A stretch of DNA of 6,172 bases from Chloroflexota bacterium (GTDB lineage: Bacteria > Chloroflexota > Limnocylindria > Limnocylindrales > CSP1-4). Below, piece after piece: positions 1 to 5,692 of this stretch. The DNA lies in assembly GCA_004298915.1 (NCBI GenBank), contig SCTE01000430.1, positions 1 through 6,172 on the forward strand, given 5' to 3'. The stretch's first letter is position 1, and every line of letters begins with the position of its first letter. The position numbers and the translations under genes were made by a program. The notes beneath the pieces are model-generated. The model did not search any database, had not been told where the DNA came from, and saw only the letters and a program-made list of their open reading frames with translations.

Positions 1-544
1 CGTCGAGAACGATCCGCAAGTACGCATTCCTCGCGGGATCGCAGTGTAGATACAGGGATCCGTTGGGCGCCATCAGCTCCTTAATCAGGAGCAGCCGCTC
101 GTACATGAACTGCAGGTAGGTGTCGTTCGCCCAGATGTCCGTGTACTGGATCTGCTCGCCGAGCGTGTGCGACTCGCCGTCCAGCCGGACCGAGCCCGAC
201 GCGCCGCGGAGCTGGACCTTCCGGACGTAGTCCGCGCCCGAATCGAACGGCGGGTCGATGTAGACGAGGTCCACCTTGCCCCGGAAGCCGTTGGCCAGGA
301 GGTGGGCGAGAACCTCCTTGTTGTCGCCGTGGAAGAGCAGGCCGCCGCGATCGAACCGATCCGGCCAGCCGGACCAGTCCACGTCCGCCGAGGCCGCACC
401 CGCCCGCGCCGTCGATGCGAACCGTTCCACGAGCTGGGCCGGAAATGAGCGGACCTCGCGCAACGGCCGCTTGCCCACCCACTGGAGCATGGGCCGGCCC
501 TTCGCCTTCGCGATCGGGACGCGGGCCTCGCCAGGATTGGTCAT
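1..544 (-). CDS. mod: Type III-like site-specific DNA methyltransferase (Mod), C-terminus beyond the window
   Basis: Partial gene: 181 residues are present and the frame is open at the left edge. It probably transfers methyl from S-adenosylmethionine to adenine N6 in a specific DNA site, as the modification half of a restriction system. What is seen: an N-terminal signature KGRPMLQWVGKRPL (residues 15-28) followed by FPAQLVERF, a LLFHGDNKEVL segment (69-79), the catalytic motif IV DPPF (97-100) in VDLVYIDPPFDSG, and GSLYLHCDPARNAYLRIVLD (162-181), typical of beta-class type III/Mod-like enzymes. DPPF favours adenine as target; type III Mod proteins usually exceed 500 residues. The ATG at 544 is chosen because the signature follows at the expected distance. 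Its Shine-Dalgarno is poor: GAGG lies 12 bases upstream. The partner is presumably the Res-like protein at 3045-5684, now separated from it by the plus-strand gene pair. Integrity of the C-terminal half, including motif I, cannot be judged here. Confidence 0.93.
   Translation of the reverse strand, partial: MTNPGEARVPIAKAKGRPMLQWVGKRPLREVRSFPAQLVERFASTARAGAASADVDWSGWPDRFDRGGLLFHGDNKEVLAHLLANGFRGKVDLVYIDPPFDSGADYVRKVQLRGASGSVRLDGESHTLGEQIQYTDIWANDTYLQFMYERLLLIKELMAPNGSLYLHCDPARNAYLRIVLD
447..520 (-). repeat. 74-bp direct repeat, left copy (inside intact Mod start)
   Basis: In coding direction it runs from GTCCCGATCGCG to GAGGTCCGCTC and encodes the VPIAKAKGRPMLQWVGK region plus RPLREVRS of the methyltransferase. 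It matches 1843-1916 in the same orientation at 70 of 74 positions. The central 44 bases (464-507) are identical to 1860-1903. Similarity ends abruptly on both sides: the first eight codons of the gene and everything after RS differ between copies. Confidence 0.93.
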
Positions 545-590
545 CGTGCTGGTCAACCTCGAGCGTGGGGCGGGATCGGGGGCTGCCGGA

Positions 591-619
591 AGCCTGCGAA
601 CCGCAAGCGCGGATGTCAA
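591..619 (-). promoter_or_regulatory. Possible promoter for the intact Mod gene
   Basis: On the minus strand a perfect TTGACA hexamer (614-619) is followed after 17 bases by CAGGCT (591-596). That is a poor -10 match (A and final T only). It would give a leader of about 40 bases before the ATG at 544. The gene needs some promoter of its own here because the DNA upstream of it is transcribed in the opposite direction. Weak call, resting mainly on the -35 match. Confidence 0.25.
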
Positions 620-644
620 GGCGCCCCCCCAGTGTGGCTGGTGG

Positions 645-682
645 CCGGTCCGGTCGTGACCGGCGGTGTAGCCTCCCCCTCG
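645..682 (+). promoter_or_regulatory. Candidate operator and leaderless-type promoter for the plus-strand gene pair
   Basis: A perfect inverted repeat, CCGGTC-GT-GACCGG, occupies 650-663, with an extra overlapping CCGGTC half-site at 645-650. Just downstream, TAGCCT (669-674) fits the TANNNT form of a -10 element and sits 8 bases before the ATG at 683, the spacing expected of a leaderless transcript. No clear -35 is seen. The palindrome would cover the spacer and -35 region, so a bound regulator could block the promoter. CCGGTC-type palindromes arise readily by chance in GC-rich DNA. Confidence 0.3.
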
Positions 683-1291
683 ATGCTCACGTCAGACTGG
701 GTCAGCGCCCTCGCAGCGATCGGATCGCTCGCGGTCGCGGTCGCGGTCGGATTCGTCGCGCTGCGCGCGCTCTGGACTTCCAATCGTCAGCTGGAGCAGG
801 CGAGGGAAGCCGAGCTCATCCGCCAACGGGAGACCCACCTCCTCGACATCCTCCCGTTCCATGCAGACGCGCCGACACTCTCAGGGCCAGCTGAAGCGAA
901 GCTGCGGCTCGTCGTCCGCGGCCGCGCGGCGATGCACTTGACGGTGATCGTTCGCGGCCGGGGAGCGTACGCTGAGGCAGGATCGTCGGATGGCAGGCGC
1001 GCTGTATCAACCGGCATCGGATCTCATGCCACGGCCGCACAGCCGGTGGCCACGCTGGACCTGACCGATCTCCTAACAACCGAATTCGCTCCCTACGAGG
1101 AGACTTGGCAGGTGTTGGTCACCTACCTCGGTGCACTCGGGCAATGGGTCGTCGAGACCTACGAATGGCGCATCGCAGATGTCGCAGCCGATCGGCGCGA
1201 CCGACTAACCTGGCAGATGCGCGGGCTCAGCATCGAGCCGCGGGAGGTGCCGGGGGCCCGGGCTCTCACGCTGACGTTCGGCGACGACTGA
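683..1291 (+). CDS. Single-pass membrane protein of unknown function
   Basis: 202 residues; family not recognised. Residues about 7-29 (VSALAAIGSLAVAVAVGFVALRAL region) form one strong hydrophobic helix. It is followed by a charged, probably helical stretch (RQLEQAREAELIRQRE, 35-50). The rest (about 70-200) alternates short hydrophobic and polar stretches, such as KLRLVVRG, MHLTVIVRG, TWQVLVTYLG and ALTLTFG, which suggests a beta-rich soluble domain. No catalytic motif is visible. N-terminal anchors of this form are common in small membrane-tethered accessory proteins of defence loci, but that is only an analogy. The ATG at 683 is preferred because the helix follows directly and a TANNNT box lies 8 bases upstream. 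GTG at 632 (17 residues longer) is possible; neither has a convincing Shine-Dalgarno. It is followed 11 bases later by the next gene, probably co-transcribed, and runs against all flanking genes. Confidence 0.72.
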   Translation: MLTSDWVSALAAIGSLAVAVAVGFVALRALWTSNRQLEQAREAELIRQRETHLLDILPFHADAPTLSGPAEAKLRLVVRGRAAMHLTVIVRGRGAYAEAGSSDGRRAVSTGIGSHATAAQPVATLDLTDLLTTEFAPYEETWQVLVTYLGALGQWVVETYEWRIADVAADRRDRLTWQMRGLSIEPREVPGARALTLTFGDD

Positions 1292-1302
1292 GGGGGCCGA
1301 CC

Positions 1303-1680
1303 GTGGACGTGTTCGACAAGGCGGGCAAGGCCGTCGGCGACGTCATCGCGAAGGCACGGGAGCGGGAACGGGTTCGGCTCGAGGACCGACTCCGCCAGCT
1401 CGACAGGCTCGAGGCGGCCGCGCGGACGATGGTCGTCGAGGGCAAGCGACGAGCCGGCTACACGTGGGACCTTCCTGTCGAGGAATCACGATACACGATG
1501 ATCGCGGCCGCCACGACGATCGACGATTCAGAGCTCACAGGTCGGGTCGATGAGCTGGTGGGCATCGACATCCCGATTTCCTCGGATACCGTCGCACCGG
1601 TAGCCGCCCTCGACGGTGCCTTCCGGGCCGTCGTCGCTCGCCTGGCGGCCATCCGCCGGGAGGCCCTGGCGGACGACTAG
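1303..1680 (+). CDS. Small helix-rich protein of unknown function
   Basis: 125 residues starting at GTG; family not recognised. The start is chosen for the AGGGGG ribosome binding site at 1291-1296, six bases upstream, which overlaps the end of the preceding stop codon. The frame stays open further upstream but that stretch overlaps the preceding gene and looks like shadow. Residues about 6-47 (KAGKAVGDVIAKARERERV, then LEDRLRQLDRLEAAARTMVV) are highly charged and likely a long helix or coiled coil. A mixed middle segment contains GYTWDLPVE and RYTMIAAATTI, and a second helix spans about 103-122 (LDGAFRAVVARLAAIRREAL). No signal peptide or membrane segment is seen. Close spacing suggests an operon with the membrane protein upstream, perhaps as its soluble partner (inference). 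Its TAG stop shares a CTAG with the stop of the convergent Mod remnant. Confidence 0.68.
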   Translation: MDVFDKAGKAVGDVIAKARERERVRLEDRLRQLDRLEAAARTMVVEGKRRAGYTWDLPVEESRYTMIAAATTIDDSELTGRVDELVGIDIPISSDTVAPVAALDGAFRAVVARLAAIRREALADD

Positions 1681-1934
1681 AGCCGCCGTCTTGGCTTCGC
1701 GAGCATTGAGACACGACTGGTGGAGGGGCGTGCGGAGGCGACCTCCTCGAGACGTACGAGGCTCGAATCGCCGACGGAACCTGAGTGATGTCGGGCAAAC
1801 GGTTGGGCGGCGCAGCGGCCACGGTGACGTTGAACAGAGCCCGAGCGGAGCTCGAGCAGCGGCCGCTTGCCCACCCACTGGAGCATGGGCCGGCCCTTCG
1901 CCTCCGCGATCGGGACGGAGGTTCCGTCGCTCAT
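1677..1934 (-). pseudogene. Truncated Mod methyltransferase remnant (N-terminus only)
   Basis: An open frame of 85 codons plus TAG. Its first ~30 residues (MSDGTSVPIAEAKGRPML, then QWVGKRPLLELRS) closely match the start of the methyltransferase at 1-544. After RS the resemblance stops: the remaining residues (GSVQRHRGRCAAQPF onward) are arginine/serine-rich, match no Mod motif, and lack DPPF. The other two minus-strand frames across 1681-1842 also contain nothing I recognise, so this looks like a break or recombination joint, not a simple frameshift. The start signals are excellent: GAGGAGG at 1942-1948, seven bases before the ATG, and an ATGA overlap with the toxin stop. This suggests it was the original, translationally coupled start of mod in the res-antitoxin-toxin-mod operon. 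A short peptide may still be made. The segment 1681-1842 holds no other gene that I can see. Confidence 0.8.
1843..1916 (-). repeat. 74-bp direct repeat, right copy (inside Mod remnant)
   Basis: Second copy of the repeat at 447-520, same orientation, four mismatches (two of them change A-K to A-E and R-E-V to L-E-L; one is silent in the leucine codon). The perfect 44-base core is 1860-1903. It is separated from the left core by 1396 bp, start to start, which contains the two plus-strand genes. Both copies are read in the same methyltransferase frame. Confidence 0.93.
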
Positions 1935-2275
1935 GCCCCTGCCTCCTCGCACGCGAGTGACGAGCGGGTCACGGTCACGCGGATCGCCCCAAGCTGGACG
2001 CAGGCCTCGATTAGCTCGATCTCCTCGCGGATCCGTCGCGCGTCGTCGACCTCCGGCATGCGAAGCCACATGTGGGGGATCCCGTCGCGGCGGCACGCGC
2101 GAGCGAATCCGATGTCGTGTGTTACGACGCGACGACCGGATTGGCGAGCGAACGCGGCGACCGCGGCGTCCGGCGCACCAGCCGCCAGCACTTCGCGAAC
2201 CTCAACCACGTCGTGCCCGAGATCCCGGAGCAGGTGCGTGACTTGCCGAGGGACGTTGTTGTCGACAAGCCACAT
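1931..2275 (-). CDS. DUF5615 PIN-like ribonuclease toxin (VapC45-like)
   Basis: 114 residues, the usual size of this family. Proteins of the DUF5615 PIN-like group are thought to be metal-dependent ribonucleases acting as toxins, neutralised by a DUF433 partner such as the one encoded immediately upstream. Seen: the N-terminal strand with DNNVP (D5), LLRDLGHDVVEVRE (E25/E28), the second acidic site in APDAAVAAFARQSG (D36), and RRVVTHDIGFA (D54). This is the expected spacing of active-site acids, so the protein looks catalytically intact. The ATG at 2275 is six bases after the antitoxin stop, so the pair is tightly linked. Its own TGA overlaps the ATG of the Mod remnant (ATGA at 1931-1934), and the GAGGAGG for that remnant lies inside this gene's end. 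Target RNA cannot be inferred. The DUF5615/DUF433 pairing resembles VapBC45 of Mycobacterium tuberculosis, recalled from general knowledge. Confidence 0.88.
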   Translation of the reverse strand: MWLVDNNVPRQVTHLLRDLGHDVVEVREVLAAGAPDAAVAAFARQSGRRVVTHDIGFARACRRDGIPHMWLRMPEVDDARRIREEIELIEACVQLGAIRVTVTRSSLACEEAGA

Positions 2276-2281
2276 CGCGCG

Positions 2282-2911
2282 TCATCCCGCCCGACTCGCC
2301 CGCGCCTCGCGTCGCACCAGGGCGATGTCGGCAGCCCGGAGATCCGGGTACTCCTCCAGGATCCGGGTATCAGACCAGCCGGCCGCGATCGCCCTCGACA
2401 CCGCCTCAGGCCGGATACGCGTTCCTACGAAGACACGCTGGTTGCCGAGCACGCCGCGCCGCTTCTCCGCACGCCCGGCGCCCTTCCGCGCTCTGAGCCA
2501 GTCCACGTCACGTTCGAGGCTGGAACGGATCTCCTGAAGCGGAACGTCGAACTCGAGGACGATCTGACCGGGCTTGAGCGCCGCCTCGTAGTGGCCCTCC
2601 GGCCCAAGGTAGACGACTTCGTCATCAGGCAGCAGCGCGAACCGAACGGTCGCGAACGGTGCCTCCGTGTCCAGAGCAACCTTGAGTCGACGAAGAGCCT
2701 GGAGGGAAAGGCGGTCACGGAGCTGTGCTGCGACGCGCAACTGGATCAGGTCACGGAACGAGTACAGGCGTGGCCAGCCTCGCCCCTGTCGCGCCGCGAC
2801 GGATGGGCGGATGAAGTCGGTCTCGTCCCAGTACTGCAGGCGCCGCGCGGACAGGCCCGTGAGGCGCTGCGCCTCGTCCGTGGTGAGCGCCAGCATCGCG
2901 GTGTCGGTCAT
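2282..2911 (-). CDS. MerR-type HTH + DUF433 antitoxin/regulator (VapB45-like)
   Basis: 209 residues. Residues about 8-78 form a MerR-like winged helix: TTDEAQRLTGLSARRLQYWD, then the wing (RPSVAARQGRGWPRLYSF) and a helical segment (RDLIQLRVAAQLRDRLSLQALRRLK). A middle segment (about 85-135, with VYLGPEGHYEA and GQIVLEFDVPLQEI) is of unclear fold. Residues about 158-200 are a clear DUF433 domain: VFVGTRIRPEAVSRAIAAGW, then SDTRILEEYPDLRAADIALV. DUF433 proteins pair with DUF5615 toxins, and the toxin gene follows six bases downstream. The HTH likely binds its own promoter, as is usual for antitoxins. The ATG at 2911 is chosen for the strong AGGAGGAG at 2921-2928, nine bases upstream; the frame continues upstream into DNA opposite the res end but without homology. 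Intact in length and domains. Confidence 0.9.
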   Translation of the reverse strand: MTDTAMLALTTDEAQRLTGLSARRLQYWDETDFIRPSVAARQGRGWPRLYSFRDLIQLRVAAQLRDRLSLQALRRLKVALDTEAPFATVRFALLPDDEVVYLGPEGHYEAALKPGQIVLEFDVPLQEIRSSLERDVDWLRARKGAGRAEKRRGVLGNQRVFVGTRIRPEAVSRAIAAGWSDTRILEEYPDLRAADIALVRREARASRAG

Positions 2912-2927
2912 GCCGCTTGCCTCCTCC

Positions 2928-2960
2928 TGCCGATAGTAAACCTCGTGCCGACAGTAAACC
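2928..2960 (-). promoter_or_regulatory. Paired 15-bp direct repeats, candidate antitoxin operator/promoter
   Basis: Read on the minus strand, GGTTTACTGTCGGCA (2946-2960) is repeated as GGTTTACTATCGGCA (2928-2942), 14 of 15 identical, with a period of 18 bases. The second copy ends at the ribosome binding site of the antitoxin gene. Each copy contains a -10-like hexamer (TACTGT or TACTAT). The AT-richer core stands out from the GC-rich surroundings. A repeated site directly before a gene for an HTH antitoxin is what autoregulation would look like. No inverted symmetry typical of a MerR operator is evident, and I cannot tell operator from duplicated promoter. Confidence 0.45.
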
Positions 2961-3017
2961 ACTGGTGTTCTTAAGAGGTATGCAGGCGATGCCGCGACCG
3001 CCGCCGGGCTAACGGGT

Positions 3018-3041
3018 AAGCGATGAACCGATGTAACGATG
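3018..3041. repeat. Short degenerate 8-bp tandem repeat (three units)
   Basis: Three consecutive 8-base units, AAGCGATG, AACCGATG and TAACGATG, share CGATG at the end. They lie just after the res stop codon and 107 bp before the antitoxin start. They could be part of the antitoxin control region or a chance feature. No rho-independent terminator (stem plus T run) is visible in the 133-bp gap between res and the antitoxin gene. Confidence 0.3.
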
Positions 3042-3044
3042 CCC

Positions 3045-5684
3045 TCACTCTCGCGCGTCGCTTGAAGGGTTGGCGTCCACGAAATCGGCGACGGCAATGA
3101 CGTCCGGGGCAGGCACCACCGCATCGGCAAACACCATCCGATAGAAGATCCGGCCCGGGTTGGCATCGGCGATCGCCCGCATTGCCGTGGCCTTGACCCC
3201 AGCCTCGCCCTCGACCGGGTCCTGGCGACGAGCGCTCATCTTGATCTCCACGAGGAGCCAGCGATTGCCCTGCGCGTGGACCACGAAGTCGGGCGTGTAC
3301 CGATGGTCACGTCCGTCGCGGCGGTAGGTGAAGGCGAGGTCCGTCTTCTTCGGATCGGTGATTGCGCCGGTGAAGTAGATCTCCCGAACCTTATCCGGGT
3401 GGAGGTTGAGGGCACGCAGGACCTTCTCGTAGAAGTCCGCCTCAGGGCTGGAGTCAAAGTTGTAGGGCGTGTAGTGAAAGCCATAATCAGCCGGGTTCTC
3501 GCGGGAAAGGCGATCCGGGCCGAAGACGAGGTGGTCCCGGTCCGCTGGGTAGGAGATGTCCGCCTGCCGGACCACGCTTCCATCCGCGAGTGTGACGGCA
3601 TCGAAGCCTGCAGGCTTCGCGATGGCCAGCTCGACGTCCTCGTACGTCGTCGTCTCGACGAGGGTCCCGAGGCTGGCCTCGAGCATCTCCGCGAGCGGCT
3701 CCAGGTGCGGTACCGGCACGTCATCGAACCCGTACGCTGCGCGGAGGGCATCGAGCACGGTCCAGGCATCGACGCGGTAGGTCGTCGCCAGCGTCACGGC
3801 CGCCGTGTACGTGTCGACTGTGTCCAGACTCGTCTCGATCTCCATGGTGTCACCAAGGGCGGTTAGCATCCGCCGAGTCGCATTGGCGAGACCGACGCCA
3901 TACGTCGTCCGGGTCATGAGACCCGCGGACGCGATGCCTGGCCGCGTGAACGCGATCGGGGTGGGCATGGCGACCTCACGGGTCAGGACGCGCCGCGGCC
4001 GTCGGAGCTGAATCGGCGGCAGGTCCGTCTTCCGGAGGCGGATGATGTTCGGGGTCGTCGCGCGGCGCTGGCGCCCGAGCCCCGTCAGTGATTCGCTGTA
4101 AGTGTCCTGGAGCTGCTTGTCGAGGGCGTTCCGATTGGCGTCAGACAGGTAGATCCGCGCGGAGCGGTCGTTGCCGGGCACCTGTCGAAGGCACCGGGAC
4201 GCGGCTTGCAGGACGAAGTTGTTGCTGGTCCTTAGCTTCCGGGCGAGCGCCGTCGCAAAGAGGCTCGGGCAGTTCCAGCCCTCGGTGCCCTTGTTCACCA
4301 GAAGGATCACACGATGCGCGGAGGCGGGGTCGTTCAGGCGATTGAACGCATCCACCTCGTCAGGAGAGGACCGTGAGTGGTTGCGGAGAATCGCCGTCGG
4401 CGGAAGGCCCGCCTTCGCCACGGCGAGCTGGACGTGCGGCTCCAGCTCCTCGAGATCGTCGACCTGCGGGAAGTAGATCGCCAGCCTGGCCGGAGTCCCA
4501 TCGGGCAACGCGTGATCGCCGTACTCGCTGAGGAAGTCCGTCACGACGTAGCTGACGAACTCGTCGGCTTGATCCGCCTCGAAGGCGAATGACTGGATGT
4601 TGTTCGCAACGTCCTTGAGGATGCCGTCCCGGATCCCCTGCCCCAGGCCATACCAGACGACGACGTCGCGCAAGGGCTGACGTTCGAAGTAGGGCGTGCC
4701 GGTGGTGTTGATGACCGCGATCAGGTTGGTCGCCTGGCCGAGGTAGTCCACCGTCTGGCGGACCCGCTTCAGTTGCGTCTCGAGATTCTGGCCGTAGGTG
4801 TGGTGCGCCTCGTCGCTGAACACGCCGAGGTGGGGCAGGCCCGCGATCGCCTGGAGGCGCAGGTTGGCCCGTTCGGTGGCCTCATCGTCCCGGGTGTCCA
4901 GCAGGGACGCGAGCGTTAGCTGTCGTCGCCGCGGGATCGCTTGGATGCGGATCTTCTCCGTGTTCGTGACGACGAGGTTGAAGCGGCTCCCGGCCACGAC
5001 CGGGATCCCGCGCTCGTCATCACGCGTGAAGGTGACCTTGAGACTCGCCTCGAAGGGCGCCAGCAGCCGAGGCGGCAGCAGCTTGGCGAAGGGAATGGTG
5101 GACAGCTCCCGGAGCGACTCGATGATAGTCGTCCCAGGGGCGAAGACGAGGGCGTTCTCGATGAATTGCAGGTCGGCGGGCGGCTCCGGCGTGTCGAGGG
5201 CAAGGGCGAATTCCGTCGCGACGATCGCGCCGATCAGGACCGTCTTTCCGGCGCCCATCGCCAGGGCGAGGATGTAGCTCGGGTAGTCGAGGGTCAGGGT
5301 CTCGCGGAGAACACCAAGCTTGTGCGCCTTGACGAAGGTGTCGTCCGTCCGGATCCGCTCGAGCAGCCCGGCATAGCCGTCGTCAACGACGATCGACATG
5401 AACTCGGGTGCCCCCAGCCCGAGGGCGGCGAGGCGTTCCGAGGTCGAGGGATACAGGGACGTGTAGAGCTCGGGGATCGACGGCGTGCGCTCGACGAGGC
5501 GGAGGTACCAGTAGGTTTCAAGGGCCCGCAACTGGGCGGCCCGAAGGTAGCGCAAGTGGCCGGCACCGTCATCCCCACCCTCGGTGGCGTGCTCGAGGGT
5601 CTCTGCGAGTGCGGGGACGTCGCTCGGGTAGCCCGCTTCGCGCCACGTGTCGACCTTCGCGGCCAGGGCCTCGTGGAGCTCCAC
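3045..5684 (-). CDS. res: Type III restriction enzyme Res-like DEAD/DEAH helicase-endonuclease
   Basis: 879 residues, full length for the family. It likely couples ATP hydrolysis to movement or signalling along DNA and cuts unmodified DNA, in complex with a Mod methyltransferase. Superfamily 2 helicase motifs appear in order: Walker A AMGAGKT (142-148), DEAH in SDEAHH (291-294), motif III NTTGTP (326-331), motif V NKGTEGWNCPSLF (464-476), motif VI QAASRCLRQ (493-501; a Cys where many Res proteins have Gly). Near the C-terminus a PD-(D/E)XK nuclease is visible: SPEADFYEKVL (746-756), YTPDFVV with D799, and LLVEIK with E813 and K815. All key residues are present. Start is GTG at 5684, eight bases after the stop of the cyclic-di-AMP receptor gene; no strong Shine-Dalgarno is seen, so translation may be coupled to that gene. 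The cognate Mod is presumably the left-edge gene. A non-restricting helicase-nuclease defence role is an alternative. Confidence 0.92.
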   Translation of the reverse strand: MELHEALAAKVDTWREAGYPSDVPALAETLEHATEGGDDGAGHLRYLRAAQLRALETYWYLRLVERTPSIPELYTSLYPSTSERLAALGLGAPEFMSIVVDDGYAGLLERIRTDDTFVKAHKLGVLRETLTLDYPSYILALAMGAGKTVLIGAIVATEFALALDTPEPPADLQFIENALVFAPGTTIIESLRELSTIPFAKLLPPRLLAPFEASLKVTFTRDDERGIPVVAGSRFNLVVTNTEKIRIQAIPRRRQLTLASLLDTRDDEATERANLRLQAIAGLPHLGVFSDEAHHTYGQNLETQLKRVRQTVDYLGQATNLIAVINTTGTPYFERQPLRDVVVWYGLGQGIRDGILKDVANNIQSFAFEADQADEFVSYVVTDFLSEYGDHALPDGTPARLAIYFPQVDDLEELEPHVQLAVAKAGLPPTAILRNHSRSSPDEVDAFNRLNDPASAHRVILLVNKGTEGWNCPSLFATALARKLRTSNNFVLQAASRCLRQVPGNDRSARIYLSDANRNALDKQLQDTYSESLTGLGRQRRATTPNIIRLRKTDLPPIQLRRPRRVLTREVAMPTPIAFTRPGIASAGLMTRTTYGVGLANATRRMLTALGDTMEIETSLDTVDTYTAAVTLATTYRVDAWTVLDALRAAYGFDDVPVPHLEPLAEMLEASLGTLVETTTYEDVELAIAKPAGFDAVTLADGSVVRQADISYPADRDHLVFGPDRLSRENPADYGFHYTPYNFDSSPEADFYEKVLRALNLHPDKVREIYFTGAITDPKKTDLAFTYRRDGRDHRYTPDFVVHAQGNRWLLVEIKMSARRQDPVEGEAGVKATAMRAIADANPGRIFYRMVFADAVVPAPDVIAVADFVDANPSSDARE

Positions 5685-5692
5685 GTGTCCGG

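Noticed and set aside
567..582. G-rich stretch with three G runs, considered as a quadruplex
   Set aside because: Only three runs of three or more Gs are present close together, so the four-run pattern is not met.
624..630. Run of seven C residues next to the possible GTG start at 632, considered as a phase-variation tract
   Set aside because: Seven bases is short for slippage-based switching, and the tract lies outside the preferred coding region.
1745..1761. Inverted repeat CCTCG-N7-CGAGG after the plus-strand gene pair, considered as a terminator
   Set aside because: The five-base stem is short and is not followed by a T run on either strand.
447..1916. Insertion sequence or transposon as explanation for the cassette
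   Set aside because: No transposase, no terminal inverted repeats and no short target duplication could be found. The flanking repeat is coding sequence of mod.
1785..2974. Two long overlapping plus-strand open frames opposite the toxin and antitoxin genes
   Set aside because: Low-complexity Arg/Ser/Pro composition typical of antisense frames in GC-rich DNA. The minus strand carries recognisable DUF5615 and DUF433 proteins.
2912..3166. Upstream extension of the antitoxin frame into the end of res
   Set aside because: A strong Shine-Dalgarno fits the ATG at 2911 and the MerR domain begins there. The extension overlaps the res C-terminus and has no homology.
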